A DNA stretch of 64,000 nucleotides. Origin: Streptomyces sp. ML-6 (GTDB lineage: Bacteria > Actinomycetota > Actinomycetes > Streptomycetales > Streptomycetaceae). Below the pieces are notes generated by a model, which was given only the letters and a program-made list of their open reading frames with translations, made no database searches and was not told the origin of the DNA. The DNA is taken from assembly GCF_030116705.1 (NCBI RefSeq), contig NZ_JAOTIK010000002.1, positions 620,001 through 684,000 on the forward strand, read 5' to 3'. Position numbers and translations under genes: made by a program. Below, one piece after another: positions 26,421 to 34,986 of the stretch (the first letter of the stretch is position 1; each line of letters begins with the position of its first letter).

Positions 26421-26690
26421 GCGGGCCCGGCCGCATTCGCCCCGAGGCCCTCGCGCACGCCTGGAGGCCGGCCGGCCCGCTCCGATCGTCCGGACGGACG
26501 GAGGGCAACCACCTGGTGGGCGGTGGGGCCTCGGGCCCGACGGCCGCAGGGGCTGCCTCTCTCTTCCTGCCAGGGGCGGGGCGGAGGGCTTCAGCTCTGC
26601 ATCGCTCGGCGAACCGGGGTCATCACCAAGACCATCTCGATGGACGCATCGGTGAGGTGAACCCCCTGGTGCGGCGGGGCAGCGACCGGA
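26421..26690. other. Region before origin 2, no gene seen
   Basis: About 270 bases with high G+C and no supported gene. Short open frames on both strands lack ribosome binding sites and family features. Confidence 0.3.
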
Positions 26691-26695
26691 GCTAC

Positions 26696-27222
26696 CCAAG
26701 CGACTGAAGCGACTCTGAACCCGGAATTCCGAATTCCTGCGGAAGAGGCCGCGCGGGGGCGGGCTTCGGTCGCTGGGTTCGGTCGCTGGATCGCTGAGTC
26801 GCTGGGGGTCATCGGGGCAGCGACTGAAGTCGAGCGACCGAAGAACTTCTCGGTCGCTTCCAGAGTTTTTTCAAAAGCCCAGGTCAGAGCAGGTTTTCAG
26901 GGGCCATAGCGACTGGAGCGACTGAAGTATCGGGTATATGAGGACATTCGCGCGTGCGCGTGTGCGTCATATATACGGGCCTTGAGTCGCTTCAGTCGCT
27001 GTTTGGGGTTTTGTAAGTCTCTGACCTGGGCTTTTTCTCAGCTACTGAGAAAGCGACCGAAGCGTTCCGAGTCGCTGGTGCGTCGATGCTTCAGTCGCTG
27101 ATGACCGTTTCGTCGGCCGGATGCGCTTCTCGCCGACACGATGAAGCGGTTTCTCGCCCAGAGCCCCCCTCGGTAACCCGGGCTTCGATAATCTATGTTC
27201 GTCGTTGAGTCGCTTTGGTCGC
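26696..27222. repeat. Iteron-like GCGAC/GTCGC repeat field, putative replication origin 2
   Basis: A gene-free region with many GCGAC pentamers in pairs about ten bases apart: GCGACTGAAGCGACT at 26700-26714, GCGACTGGAGCGACT at 26909-26923, the exact inverse AGTCGCTTCAGTCGC at 26985-26999, and further copies near 26820, 26855, 27050, 27080, 27088 and 27204. It precedes the second prim-pol gene directly. The repeat differs from that of origin 1 by a single base in each half (GCGAC against GGGAC) and keeps the same spacing. Confidence 0.65.
26924..26984. other. A+T-richer core of origin 2
   Basis: The core between the inverted iteron pairs contains TATATGA (26935-26941) and TCATATA (26968-26974 region) as inverted arms around a GCGCGTGCGCG-type centre. 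The plan matches the core of origin 1: outer iterons, inner A+T arms and a central GCGC-rich piece. Confidence 0.45.
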
Positions 27223-27237
27223 TGATGGGGGGTGCGC

Positions 27238-28350
27238 ATGGCGCATGAGCTGGACGTTTCACCCAGCGACCGGGAGCGACCCGGGTCTCCGCCGGTAGTC
27301 GCTCCGCGCAGCGTGGATCTTGCCAGGTGGTGTGCCAGCCGTGGCTGGCCGGTCCATCCCTTGACACCGGGCCGCAAGACCCCGACGGCGAACTGCGACA
27401 GGTGTCGGCAGCCCGGCCACACCCACAAGGGGTGCGCCTGCATCCAGGCCGGTCGCTGGTGCCACGGCTTCCACGCCGCCACCCTGGACTTCGCCCGCAT
27501 CGAGCAGTGGTGGTTCAACCACCCCGGCCTCGGGGTCGGCGTCGCCTGCGGCCCCGCCCACCTGGTGGTCATCGACATCGACGCGCACCGGCAGCAGCCC
27601 CCGGACCGGGACCGCCTGCTGCCGGGCATCCCGATTCCCCGCAGCGTGGACCTGGGCGGCCTGGCCAACGGATTCCACACCCTGGGCGTGCTGGCCGCCC
27701 TGCGGGGCGCCGTCAGCCCGGCGGACGACGAAACGACCTTGCGTGTACGCACGCCGTCCGGAGGCCTTCACGTGTGGTACCGCGCCCATGGCAGCCACCG
27801 CTGGCAGTGCTCCGCGGGTTCGAGCAGCACCCGCGCCCTGGCCTGGCAGGTCGATGTCCGGGCCCACGGCGGGTACATCGTCGCGCCCGGCACCACCACG
27901 GCCGCGGGCACCTACACGGCCATCGGCCCGGCACGCGAACCGGCGGCCCTCCCCGACTGGCTGGCCCGCGAGCTCGCCCGTACCGGGCACCTCCCACCCG
28001 CTCACGTCCCCGCACCGCGTCCCGTGCCCCCCAGGGCCCGGCAGGCGGTGCTGGCGGCCGGTGGCGGCCGGGACGCGGCGGGCCGGGCCCTGGCGAAGGT
28101 CCTCGGGGAGGTCGCCGCCTGTGCGAGCGTCCCCGAGGGGGCGGCCTTCTCCGCGAAGCTGAACCGGGCCGCGTACACCGTCGGGGGACTGGTCGCGAGC
28201 GGCCACCTCTCGGCGGACGCCGCGGAGCAGGCACTGCGGGACGCCGCCGAACAGGCCCGCCCCGGCCAGGAGCGACGCTACGGCGCCATCATCCGCAGCG
28301 GTCTGAACGCGGGCCTGCTGCGCCCACTGTCCCCGGGAGGCCGCGCGTGA
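27238..28350 (+). CDS. Bifunctional DNA primase/polymerase (prim-pol), copy 2
   Basis: 370 residues from ATG 27238, behind a GGGGGG ribosome binding site (GTG 27232 is an alternative). Catalytic motifs are HLVVIDIDAH (DID), SGGLHVWY and VDVRAHGGYIVAP. A zinc-like Cys cluster, NCDRCRQPGH then CAC, lies near residue 50. It is clearly paralogous to the gene at 53-1204 over its whole length, sharing for example WPVHPL.PGRKTP, RLLPGIPIP and AFS.KLNRAAYT. It primes and copies DNA at the adjacent iteron origin, by family inference. It overlaps the helicase gene by GTGA. Confidence 0.9.
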   Translation: MAHELDVSPSDRERPGSPPVVAPRSVDLARWCASRGWPVHPLTPGRKTPTANCDRCRQPGHTHKGCACIQAGRWCHGFHAATLDFARIEQWWFNHPGLGVGVACGPAHLVVIDIDAHRQQPPDRDRLLPGIPIPRSVDLGGLANGFHTLGVLAALRGAVSPADDETTLRVRTPSGGLHVWYRAHGSHRWQCSAGSSSTRALAWQVDVRAHGGYIVAPGTTTAAGTYTAIGPAREPAALPDWLARELARTGHLPPAHVPAPRPVPPRARQAVLAAGGGRDAAGRALAKVLGEVAACASVPEGAAFSAKLNRAAYTVGGLVASGHLSADAAEQALRDAAEQARPGQERRYGAIIRSGLNAGLLRPLSPGGRA

Positions 28351-29861
28351 TCTCCCGGGACGACAACGCACTCTTCGACCCGCAGGCCGTCGCCGCGCAG
28401 ATCCTCGCGCAGGTCCCCACGCCCCTGCCCGCGCAGGGCGGCGATCCCGGCCCGGGCCAGTCCCCGGACGGCGAGGCCACCGCGGCGGGCCTGCTGCCCG
28501 ACACCCTCACCGACCGGGGCAACGCCAAACTGTTCGTCAAGCTGTACGCCAACGACTACCGGCACGTCCCCGGACTCGGCTGGTACCGCTGGGACAGCAC
28601 CCGATGGCAGATCGACGAGGACGACACGGTGATCTGGGCCGCCGGGGACCTGGCCGAGAGCATCGCCTCCGCGGACCCGCGCGGCGTGTTCACCGGCGCG
28701 GCGCTCCAGCGGCACCGCAGCCGCGCGCTGAGCACCAGCGGCATGAACGCGATGCTCACCCAGGCCAAGTCCGCCCCCGGCATGGTGCTCAACGCGGCGC
28801 GGCTGGACGCCGACCCGTACGCGCTGTGCACGCCCTCGGGGATCGTCGACCTGCACACGGGGCTCATCAGGAAGCCCGACCCGAACAAGGACTTCCACTC
28901 CCGCTCCACCAGCGCGGCCCCGCAGGCCGTGGCCACCCCGCGCTGGCACCGGTTCCTCACCGACACGTTCGGTGCGGATGCCGACGGCGAGGAGATGGTC
29001 GACTTCCTGCACCTGCTGCTCGGCTACTCCATCACGGGGGACGTGGGCGGGCAGGTCATGCCCTTTCTGTTCGGTTCCGGCAAGAACGGCAAGTCGGTAC
29101 TGCTGGACGTCCTGATGAAGCTGCTCGGCGACTACGCGGACGCCGCCCCGCCCGGCTTCCTGATGTCCCGCCCCTACGAGGGGCACCCCACCGACCTGGC
29201 CGAACTGCACGGCCGCAGGGTCATCGTGTGCAGCGAGGTCAAGCCCGGCGACAAGTTCGACGAGGCCCGGGTCAAGCTCCTCACCGGCGGCGACCGCATC
29301 AAGGCCCGCCGCATGCGGCAGGACTTCTTCAGCTTCGAGCCCACCCACAAGCTGTGGCTGCTGGGCAACCACCGCCCGGAGGTCGGCACCGGCGGCTTCG
29401 CGTTCTGGCGCCGCATGCGGCTCATCCCGTTCGAACGCGTGGTCTCCGACGACCGCAAGATCGACAACCTGGCGGACATCCTGGTCACCGAGGAAGGCCC
29501 GGGAATCCTCAACTGGCTCATCGAGGGCGCCCGTCGCTACCTGGCCGGGGAGAAGGTCCTCACCGGCCCCGAACGGGTCCGCATCGCCACGACCGCCTAC
29601 GCCGAGACCGAGGACCACACCGGCCGCTTCATCAGCGAATCCTGCCGGGTCGACCCCGAGCTGAGGGCGGAACAAGCAGCGCTCTACGCGGCGTACAAGT
29701 CCTGGTGTCACAATGAGGGTGCCCCGGCCGTTTCGTCGCGAGCCTTCGCGGCCAGGGTCCGCGAGACGGTTGGACTGGCGTCGCCCAAGGAAATGATCCT
29801 GTCCAACCAGCGGAAGTACTACCCGGGCATTGGACTGCTCGCTGATCAGGAGACAACATGA
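28347..29861 (+). CDS. P4-family primase C-terminal/SF3 helicase protein
   Basis: 504 residues from GTG 28347, overlapping the prim-pol stop (GTGA). The helicase core lies near residues 200-420: Walker A FLFGSGKNGKSVLLDVLMKL, Walker B-like RRVIVCSEVKPGD, HKLWLLGNHRPEV as motif C with the sensor Asn, and FWRRMRLIPFERVV with arginine-finger residues. This is the D5/P4-type helicase that loads and unwinds at plasmid or phage origins, here working with the separate prim-pol protein. The left-edge copy at 1-56 has the same gene order. The stop overlaps the next start as ATGA. Confidence 0.9.
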   Translation: MISRDDNALFDPQAVAAQILAQVPTPLPAQGGDPGPGQSPDGEATAAGLLPDTLTDRGNAKLFVKLYANDYRHVPGLGWYRWDSTRWQIDEDDTVIWAAGDLAESIASADPRGVFTGAALQRHRSRALSTSGMNAMLTQAKSAPGMVLNAARLDADPYALCTPSGIVDLHTGLIRKPDPNKDFHSRSTSAAPQAVATPRWHRFLTDTFGADADGEEMVDFLHLLLGYSITGDVGGQVMPFLFGSGKNGKSVLLDVLMKLLGDYADAAPPGFLMSRPYEGHPTDLAELHGRRVIVCSEVKPGDKFDEARVKLLTGGDRIKARRMRQDFFSFEPTHKLWLLGNHRPEVGTGGFAFWRRMRLIPFERVVSDDRKIDNLADILVTEEGPGILNWLIEGARRYLAGEKVLTGPERVRIATTAYAETEDHTGRFISESCRVDPELRAEQAALYAAYKSWCHNEGAPAVSSRAFAARVRETVGLASPKEMILSNQRKYYPGIGLLADQETT

Positions 29862-30259
29862 GCGCCCTCATCGCAGAGGACGAGATCAATCATGAAGTCG
29901 ACCTCGTCTGGCTGGAGGACATCGCCGACCTCGACTACGTACGACAGAGCCTCGACCGGCTGCCGACCCGCCGGGGCAAGCCCGCCTACCACCGCGACGG
30001 TCGCATGGTCGGGTACACCCTGCTCGGTCCCAAGGCGAAGGCGTCGCGCTCGTCCGGTACGTTCCGTCGCCGGGTCTTCTGGCTGCTTCCGCACGACCGC
30101 GACAGCGAACCGGAGGGCCTGTACGCCATCGGGGCCCCCGCGGAGGCGGTGGACCCGCGCACGCTGGAGCCGGGCCGCAAGGGCCGCAAGACCGCCCGCT
30201 CCGAGGGCGGCCCGCCGTCCCCGGCGATGCAGGAAATGGGCATAACCCTCCCGCTGTAG
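29858..30259 (+). CDS. Small protein translationally coupled to the replication helicase
   Basis: 133 residues. ATG 29858 overlaps the helicase stop as ATGA, so all three genes form one tightly coupled replication operon. The sequence is basic and soluble: VDLVWLEDIADLDYVRQSLD, LPTRRGKPAYHRDGRMVGYT and FRRRVFWLLPH. The C-terminal 50 residues are Arg/Lys/Pro-rich. No family is recognised. A DNA-binding accessory or regulator of the replication cassette is a fair guess from context only. Confidence 0.7.
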   Translation: MSALIAEDEINHEVDLVWLEDIADLDYVRQSLDRLPTRRGKPAYHRDGRMVGYTLLGPKAKASRSSGTFRRRVFWLLPHDRDSEPEGLYAIGAPAEAVDPRTLEPGRKGRKTARSEGGPPSPAMQEMGITLPL

Positions 30260-30331
30260 CCCCCGCGCGTCCCCCGTACGCCGACCACGGGCGCTCCACG
30301 GCCCCTCAGGTGAGGGAGCCTCAGCCGGCGT

Positions 30332-30664
30332 TCAGGGGGCGGTCGGTGAGGGGCCGCCGAGCGACTGGCCGACCAGGACGGGCCGTCGCAGGTCCAGCCG
30401 GCTCAGCCGGTCGAGGACCGCGACGACGTCGGCGACGTACGGGGCGCGCGAGCGGTCGTGGGGGCGCCGCTCGCTGCCGCCGTGGCCGCGCTGGTCGACC
30501 GCGACGACCCGGTGCCGGGAGCGCAGGCGCCGGGCGATCGGGTCCCATTTGCCCGAGTGCCCGGCCAGCCCGTGCAGCAGGACGACGGGCGTTCCCGTCC
30601 CGCCCCAGTCGCGACAGGAGATGCGTACGTGGTCGCGCACGACGGTGCGTTCGGACCAGGTCAT
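30332..30664 (-). pseudogene. Truncated alpha/beta-hydrolase
   Basis: The 110-residue frame starts MTWSERTVVRDHVRISCRDW and has the oxyanion motif VVLLHGLAGHSGKWDPIAR, VVAVDQRGHGGSE and the nucleophile elbow PVLVGQSLGG. It then runs only six residues further (PSPTAP) before the stop. Normal members have about 250 residues, with the acid and His of the triad in the missing half. It is therefore a 3'-truncated relic. It is co-directional with and downstream of the TetR gene, so it may once have been that regulator's target. Confidence 0.75.
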
Positions 30665-30707
30665 GTGACTCCTTCGAGAACGGGTTGTCGGACGGGGGAC
30701 GGCGGGG

Positions 30708-31328
30708 TCAGCGGTAGGCGGCCAGGAAGGCCCGGACGCCGGCGGCGGCGTAGTGGTCCAGCTCGGCCTCGGTGTGCTGGGGACTGCCGTGGAACATGGC
30801 CTTGTTCACGGGGATCCACAGCAGCAGGCCGGAGAAGTGGTGGGCGGCCAGGAGCGGTTCGTCGATCCGGAGCAGTCCGCGGTCGGCGAGTTGCTGGAGG
30901 GTGGTGGCCAGGGTGGCCAGGACCCGCTCGAAGCCCTGCTCGTACCAGTTGGCGCCCAGTTCGGGGAAGGCGTCCGCGTTGGCGATGACCAGGCGCCGCA
31001 GCTGGAGGACCTGGGGCTGGGTGAGCGTGGTCAGGAGTCGGCGGGCCAGACGGGTCAGGTTCTCCTCCAGCGTGTCGGCGTCGGCCGGGATGGCGGCCAC
31101 CGTGTCGATCACGCCGTCGATGCGGTCGGTGGTGGCCAGAACGATCTCGGCGAACAGCTTCTCCTTGTCGGAGAAGTGCTTGTACACGGTCTGTTTGGAC
31201 ACCGCGGCCAGCTTCGCGATGTCGTCCATGCTGGTGCCGGAGTAGCCCTTGCTCAGGAACGCGCTGGTCGCCGCCTCCATGATCGCCCGGCGCTTGAGCG
31301 CCGACCGGCCCTGCTCGCTCGTTTCCAT
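30708..31328 (-). CDS. TetR/AcrR-family regulator
   Basis: 206 residues from ATG 31328, behind GGGAGGCGGC. The DNA-binding domain (residues 12-58) contains AIMEAATSAFLSKGYSGTSM, DDIAKLAAVSKQTVYKHFSD and KEKLFAEIVL. The C-terminal half is of the type found in drug-efflux repressors. Three 15-bp operator repeats lie directly upstream (31348-31418), so it is autoregulated. The adjacent truncated hydrolase and the rightward DUF4287 gene are within reach of the same operators. Confidence 0.9.
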   Translation of the reverse strand: METSEQGRSALKRRAIMEAATSAFLSKGYSGTSMDDIAKLAAVSKQTVYKHFSDKEKLFAEIVLATTDRIDGVIDTVAAIPADADTLEENLTRLARRLLTTLTQPQVLQLRRLVIANADAFPELGANWYEQGFERVLATLATTLQQLADRGLLRIDEPLLAAHHFSGLLLWIPVNKAMFHGSPQHTEAELDHYAAAGVRAFLAAYR

Positions 31329-31347
31329 GCCGCCTCCCGATTTTCGG

Positions 31348-31418
31348 TACTGGACAGTCCAGTTCTTGCATGGGTACTGTACCGTCCAGTTCCGCAGCAG
31401 TACTGAACCGTCCAGTTC
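31348..31418. promoter_or_regulatory. Three operator repeats of the TetR gene
   Basis: Three 18-bp copies (31348-31365, 31375-31392, 31401-31418) of TACTGNACNGTCCAGTTC. The first holds a perfect palindrome ACTGGAC-A-GTCCAGT. The other two vary only in the left half. Spacings of 27 and 26 bases put them on one face of the helix, typical of cooperative TetR binding. Confidence 0.75.
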
Positions 31419-31557
31419 CAATGCTGGCTCTCGTCGCGGAAGACATCACACGGCCCGGACCATCGGTGCCCCGGTCACCGGGTCCGCCCCGCGCGCTGCC
31501 CCTCCGGCAGGGCGACGGGCAACACAAGATCACTGGCACGAACGGATGGGATTCGAC

Positions 31558-31770
31558 ATGACCGAAGCAGTCAAGGGCCCCGCCAGCTACTTCCCCTCGA
31601 TCGAGAAGAAGTACGGCCGCCCGATCGCCGAGTGGAAGGACCTGATCCGCTCCTCGCCCCTGGCCAAGCACATGGAGCTCGTCTCCTGGCTCAAGACCGA
31701 GCACGGCCTGGGCCACGGCCACGCCAACGCGCTCGTCGCGCACACCCTCGCGGAGGACAGCGGAAAGTGA
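31558..31770 (+). CDS. DUF4287 domain-containing small protein
   Basis: 70 residues, MTEAVKGPASYFPSIEKKYG then PIAEWKDLIRSS and KHMELVSWLKTEHGLGHGHA, the full DUF4287 pattern (a helical domain of unknown function). An ATG at 31546 would add four residues. It is divergent from the TetR gene and may share the operators at 31348-31418. Confidence 0.8.
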   Translation: MTEAVKGPASYFPSIEKKYGRPIAEWKDLIRSSPLAKHMELVSWLKTEHGLGHGHANALVAHTLAEDSGK

Positions 31771-31906
31771 ACCGCGCCCGGGCCCGTTCCTGCGGCGCGC
31801 CTGCTTCTGCGGACGGGGCCCGCGCATGGTCGGCCCGGACGGCTCGGCCACGCCCCGCGATCAGGTGGCAGGGGCACCGACCGTGCGGCGCGACGTCACG
31901 CGGGGG

Positions 31907-33208
31907 TCAGCCCCCCGGGGGTGGCAGGGCGCCCCGCCCGCCCGGCGGGTCCATCTCGCGCCATTCCGGCCGCAGTCCCGCCAGGTTCGTGGTGAGGAAG
32001 TACGCGGTTCCGCAGACGAGCAGCACCGGCACGAGTCCGACCGCGGTCACCGCTGCTCCGGCGAGCAGTCCGCCGAGGGGGATCCCGGCCCAGGACAGCG
32101 AGTCGCCGAGCGCGTTGACCCGGCCTCGCATCCGGCGCGGCACCCGTTCGAAGAGGACGGCCCCCAGCACCGGGTTGATGAAACCGGCGCCGAACCCGCT
32201 GACGGCGAAGACGGCCAGTACCGCCCCCAGCGGGGCGTCGAAGGCGAGGACCAGGAACCTCGGCGCCCCCGCCAGCAGGAATCCGACGAGCACGATCGTC
32301 CTGCGCCGCAGCCGGTGCGCGGCCATCGCGGCGATGAGGCTCCCGGCGACCGCCGCGGCTCCCAGCGCACTGCCCGTCAGGCCGATCGCGCTCGGCCCGT
32401 TGCCGGACTCCTTGGCCCAGACGGGAACGAGGACCGTGGAGATCGCCGCGTCCAGCAGGTTGGTGATCCCCACCATGACGATGAGGGTGAGCAGCAACGG
32501 TTCGCCCCGCAGGAAGGTGAAGCCCTCGCCGAAGCGTTGCCAGTAGCCCGGTTCCTTCCCGCCGTTCCCCGACGGGTCCTCCGCGGTCCCGTGACCCATG
32601 CCGTGGGGCAGCGCCAGTGCGATGACCACCGAGCCGAGGGCGAAGCAGCCCGCGTTGATGACGAGCCCCGCCATGGGGCCGAGCAGCGCCACCAGGGAGC
32701 CGCCGGCCGCCGGGCCGACGGTGGAGGCGAGCCGCTCGATCACGCCGGACAGGCCGGTGGCCCGTTCCAGCGGCACCCTGCTGCGCTCCGCGGCTTCCGG
32801 GACCATGACCTCCTTGGCCAGATCGCCCGGTCCCCGGGCCGCGCCGATCGCCGCGACCAGGACCAGCAGGAGCGGGAAGGACAGCAGGTCCAGGGCGTGG
32901 AGCAGGGGAACGGCGGCAGCAGCGACGGCGCTCGCCAGGTCGGTGGTCCAGGAGACGGACCGGGGACCGATCCGGTCCACGAGCGGCCCGGTGAACGCCT
33001 TGACCACCACGTAGGGCGTCATCTCGCAGAAGGCGACCAGCCCGGTCATGGTGGCGCTGCCGGTCGTGACGAGCACGAACCAGGGCAGCGCCACCACGGA
33101 GATCCGGGTACCGGTCAGCGACACGGCCATGGCCGTCAGTACCCCGCCCAGTGGCCTTGAGGACCGTCTGCCGGATATCTCGTCGACGCCCGGGGCGTCC
33201 GTCGTCAT
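31907..33208 (-). CDS. MFS transporter, drug-efflux type
   Basis: 433 residues, about 12 membrane helices, with the MFS motif-A-like loop LVDRIGPRSVSWTTDL. The second half includes FINPVLGAVLFERVPRRMRG, a typical enterobactin-exporter/macrolide-pump-like segment. Its ATG overlaps the stop of the upstream ArsR gene as ATGA, so the two are one operon. It is probably an efflux pump controlled by that regulator. The substrate is unknown. A similar pair occurs at 47744-49638. Confidence 0.88.
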   Translation of the reverse strand: MTTDAPGVDEISGRRSSRPLGGVLTAMAVSLTGTRISVVALPWFVLVTTGSATMTGLVAFCEMTPYVVVKAFTGPLVDRIGPRSVSWTTDLASAVAAAAVPLLHALDLLSFPLLLVLVAAIGAARGPGDLAKEVMVPEAAERSRVPLERATGLSGVIERLASTVGPAAGGSLVALLGPMAGLVINAGCFALGSVVIALALPHGMGHGTAEDPSGNGGKEPGYWQRFGEGFTFLRGEPLLLTLIVMVGITNLLDAAISTVLVPVWAKESGNGPSAIGLTGSALGAAAVAGSLIAAMAAHRLRRRTIVLVGFLLAGAPRFLVLAFDAPLGAVLAVFAVSGFGAGFINPVLGAVLFERVPRRMRGRVNALGDSLSWAGIPLGGLLAGAAVTAVGLVPVLLVCGTAYFLTTNLAGLRPEWREMDPPGGRGALPPPGG

Positions 33209-33882
33209 GGCGTCTCCGCCCCGTCGGAGGAACCCGTCCCGGGAGCGGGTTCCTCCGACGGGGCGGACGTGTCCAGCTCGGGCAGGATGTGCGTGATGAC
33301 GCCGATGCGCTCGGCTCCCTCGGGGGCGGTCGCCGCCGTCTCCGGCGTGTCCCACCGGTAACGGGCGAGCACGTCCCACAACTCCTGGCGCAGGGCGATG
33401 GTCTCCTCGGGCGTGAGCCGCAGGGCCCAGTCGCTCATGTCGAAGGTGCCCTGCCACGCCCGGGGCATCGTCTGCAGCTCGTTCAGAGCCTGCTGGGCGC
33501 GAAGGGTGTAGGTGGCGGAGACGGACTGCAGATACGCCAGCGCGGCCTCGGGTTCCTGTTCGGCCAGATCCCGGTCGCTGAGCTCCGTCGTCCGGTGCAC
33601 CGAACGCCACCAGCGCTCGCGCGCGTTGCCGCGCTCCGTGTCCTCCTCGACGAAGCCGGCCGCGCCGAGCTGGCGCAGGTGGTAACTGGCCGTCCCGGAA
33701 TTCACGCCCAGCCGCTCCGCCAGGCGGGTGGCTGTGGACGGGCCGTACTTCCGCAGGTGTCCGACCAACTGCACGCGTACCGGGTGGGCCAGGGCACGCA
33801 GCCCCTTGGCGTCCAGAACGACCGAGTTCTCTTCGACGGCCGGGGTGTCCGGCCTCTTCGCCGCATCTGTCATGCCACCCAC
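33205..33882 (-). CDS. ArsR-type regulator of the adjoining MFS pump
   Basis: 225 residues. The winged helix is LRALAHPVRVQLVGHLRKYG, TATRLAERLGVNSGTASYHL and RQLGAAGFVEEDTERGNARE. The C-terminal region has WALRLTPEETIALRQELWDV, the effector-like helix of a Streptomyces family that pairs with MFS pumps. The start is ATG 33882, or ATG 33873 (MTDAAK). There are no metal-binding cysteines. The intergenic region carries palindromes (33891-33935). It heads the operon with the transporter. Confidence 0.88.
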   Translation of the reverse strand: MGGMTDAAKRPDTPAVEENSVVLDAKGLRALAHPVRVQLVGHLRKYGPSTATRLAERLGVNSGTASYHLRQLGAAGFVEEDTERGNARERWWRSVHRTTELSDRDLAEQEPEAALAYLQSVSATYTLRAQQALNELQTMPRAWQGTFDMSDWALRLTPEETIALRQELWDVLARYRWDTPETAATAPEGAERIGVITHILPELDTSAPSEEPAPGTGSSDGAETP

Positions 33883-33890
33883 CCTAGACC

Positions 33891-33935
33891 GCGAAGAGTT
33901 CTTCGCAAAGAGTTATTCGCGAAGAACTCTTTGCG
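33891..33935. promoter_or_regulatory. Palindromic operator of the ArsR/MFS operon
   Basis: GCGAAGA and TCTTCGC around GT (33891-33906) is followed by CGCAAAGAGTT and AACTCTTTGCG (33904-33914 and 33925-33935). The two overlapping palindromes directly upstream of the regulator start suggest autoregulation. They may also affect the divergent MBL-fold gene. Confidence 0.7.
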
Positions 33936-34020
33936 GTTTTCTGCACTCCTGTTCCGGCCGGGCCGCTTCCGGTGCGCGATCCGGCTCGGTGCTCCTCATG
34001 GGCATGGCAGGATCGCGGCC

Positions 34021-34881
34021 ATGCCCCTCAACGTTCCCCGCCTCCGGATCGGCTCGGCCGAGATCATCGCCCTCGCCGACGGCGAGGGCCCGTTCTTCTC
34101 ACCGCGCGCCGACGCCTTCCCCGGCGCGACGGCCGCCCAGTGGGCCGAGGCCGACCGCTACGACCCCGGCGCGGTCGATGCGGAGGGGCGCTGGTGGCTC
34201 CGGTTCCGCGCGTACGCGATCCGCGGCGACAAGGGCATCACCATCGTGGACGCCGGGATCGGTCCGGCGGACGGCCCGGCCGCCGCGTGGGCGCCCGTGC
34301 CCGGTGTGCTCCCCGAGTCGCTCGCCGCCGTGGGCATCGACCCGGCCGAGGTCGACACCGTGGTGCTCACGCACCTGCACACCGACCACGTCGGGTGGGC
34401 GGTCGTGACCGAGGCGGCCGTACCGTCGGCGGGTGGCGGCGCGGTGGCCGGCGACGGTACGGCCGGGGGCCGTCGTCCTTATTTCCCGAATGCCGAATAC
34501 CTGTTCCAGCGAGCCGAGTTCGACGCCCTCGACGCGCTCAACCCGCAGCTTCGCGAGACCCTCACCGACCCGCTCGCGGCCGCCGGCCGGCTCCGGCTCC
34601 TCGACGGGGACACCCCGCTGCGCACCGGGCGGGCGATCGCCACGCCCGGCCATACGCCCGGACACCAGAGCGTGCTGGTCGCCGAGGGGCGCGAGTCGGT
34701 GCTCGTCACCGGCGACCTCCTGGTGCACGCGCTCCAACTGCTCCACCCCGCACTCGCCTACGCGCACGAGACCGACCCCGAGGCGGCCGGACGCTCGAGG
34801 CGGCGCATGCTCGACCACGGAACCGGCACCACCCTGCACCTGGCGACACCGCACTTGACGGAGCCGTTCCTTCGGGCGTGA
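34021..34881 (+). CDS. MBL-fold metallohydrolase
   Basis: 286 residues. The metal-binding motif is VVLTHLHTDHVGW (HxHxDH), near residue 117. The second His is in IATPGHTPGHQSVLV and the bridging Asp in VLVTGDLLVHALQLLHPA. There is no signal peptide. It belongs to the large glyoxalase II/lactonase group, and some relatives hydrolyse N-acyl homoserine lactones or other lactones. It is divergent from the ArsR/MFS operon. The substrate cannot be fixed from sequence. Confidence 0.88.
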   Translation: MPLNVPRLRIGSAEIIALADGEGPFFSPRADAFPGATAAQWAEADRYDPGAVDAEGRWWLRFRAYAIRGDKGITIVDAGIGPADGPAAAWAPVPGVLPESLAAVGIDPAEVDTVVLTHLHTDHVGWAVVTEAAVPSAGGGAVAGDGTAGGRRPYFPNAEYLFQRAEFDALDALNPQLRETLTDPLAAAGRLRLLDGDTPLRTGRAIATPGHTPGHQSVLVAEGRESVLVTGDLLVHALQLLHPALAYAHETDPEAAGRSRRRMLDHGTGTTLHLATPHLTEPFLRA

Positions 34882-34986
34882 TCGCGGCAGCGGCGCGAGG
34901 CGGGCGCAGGGGCGGGGGCACAGGCAGAGGCGAACCGGACAGGCCGGGCGGGCGCCGCAGCACCGATCCGGTGACCTTCCGGCCCT

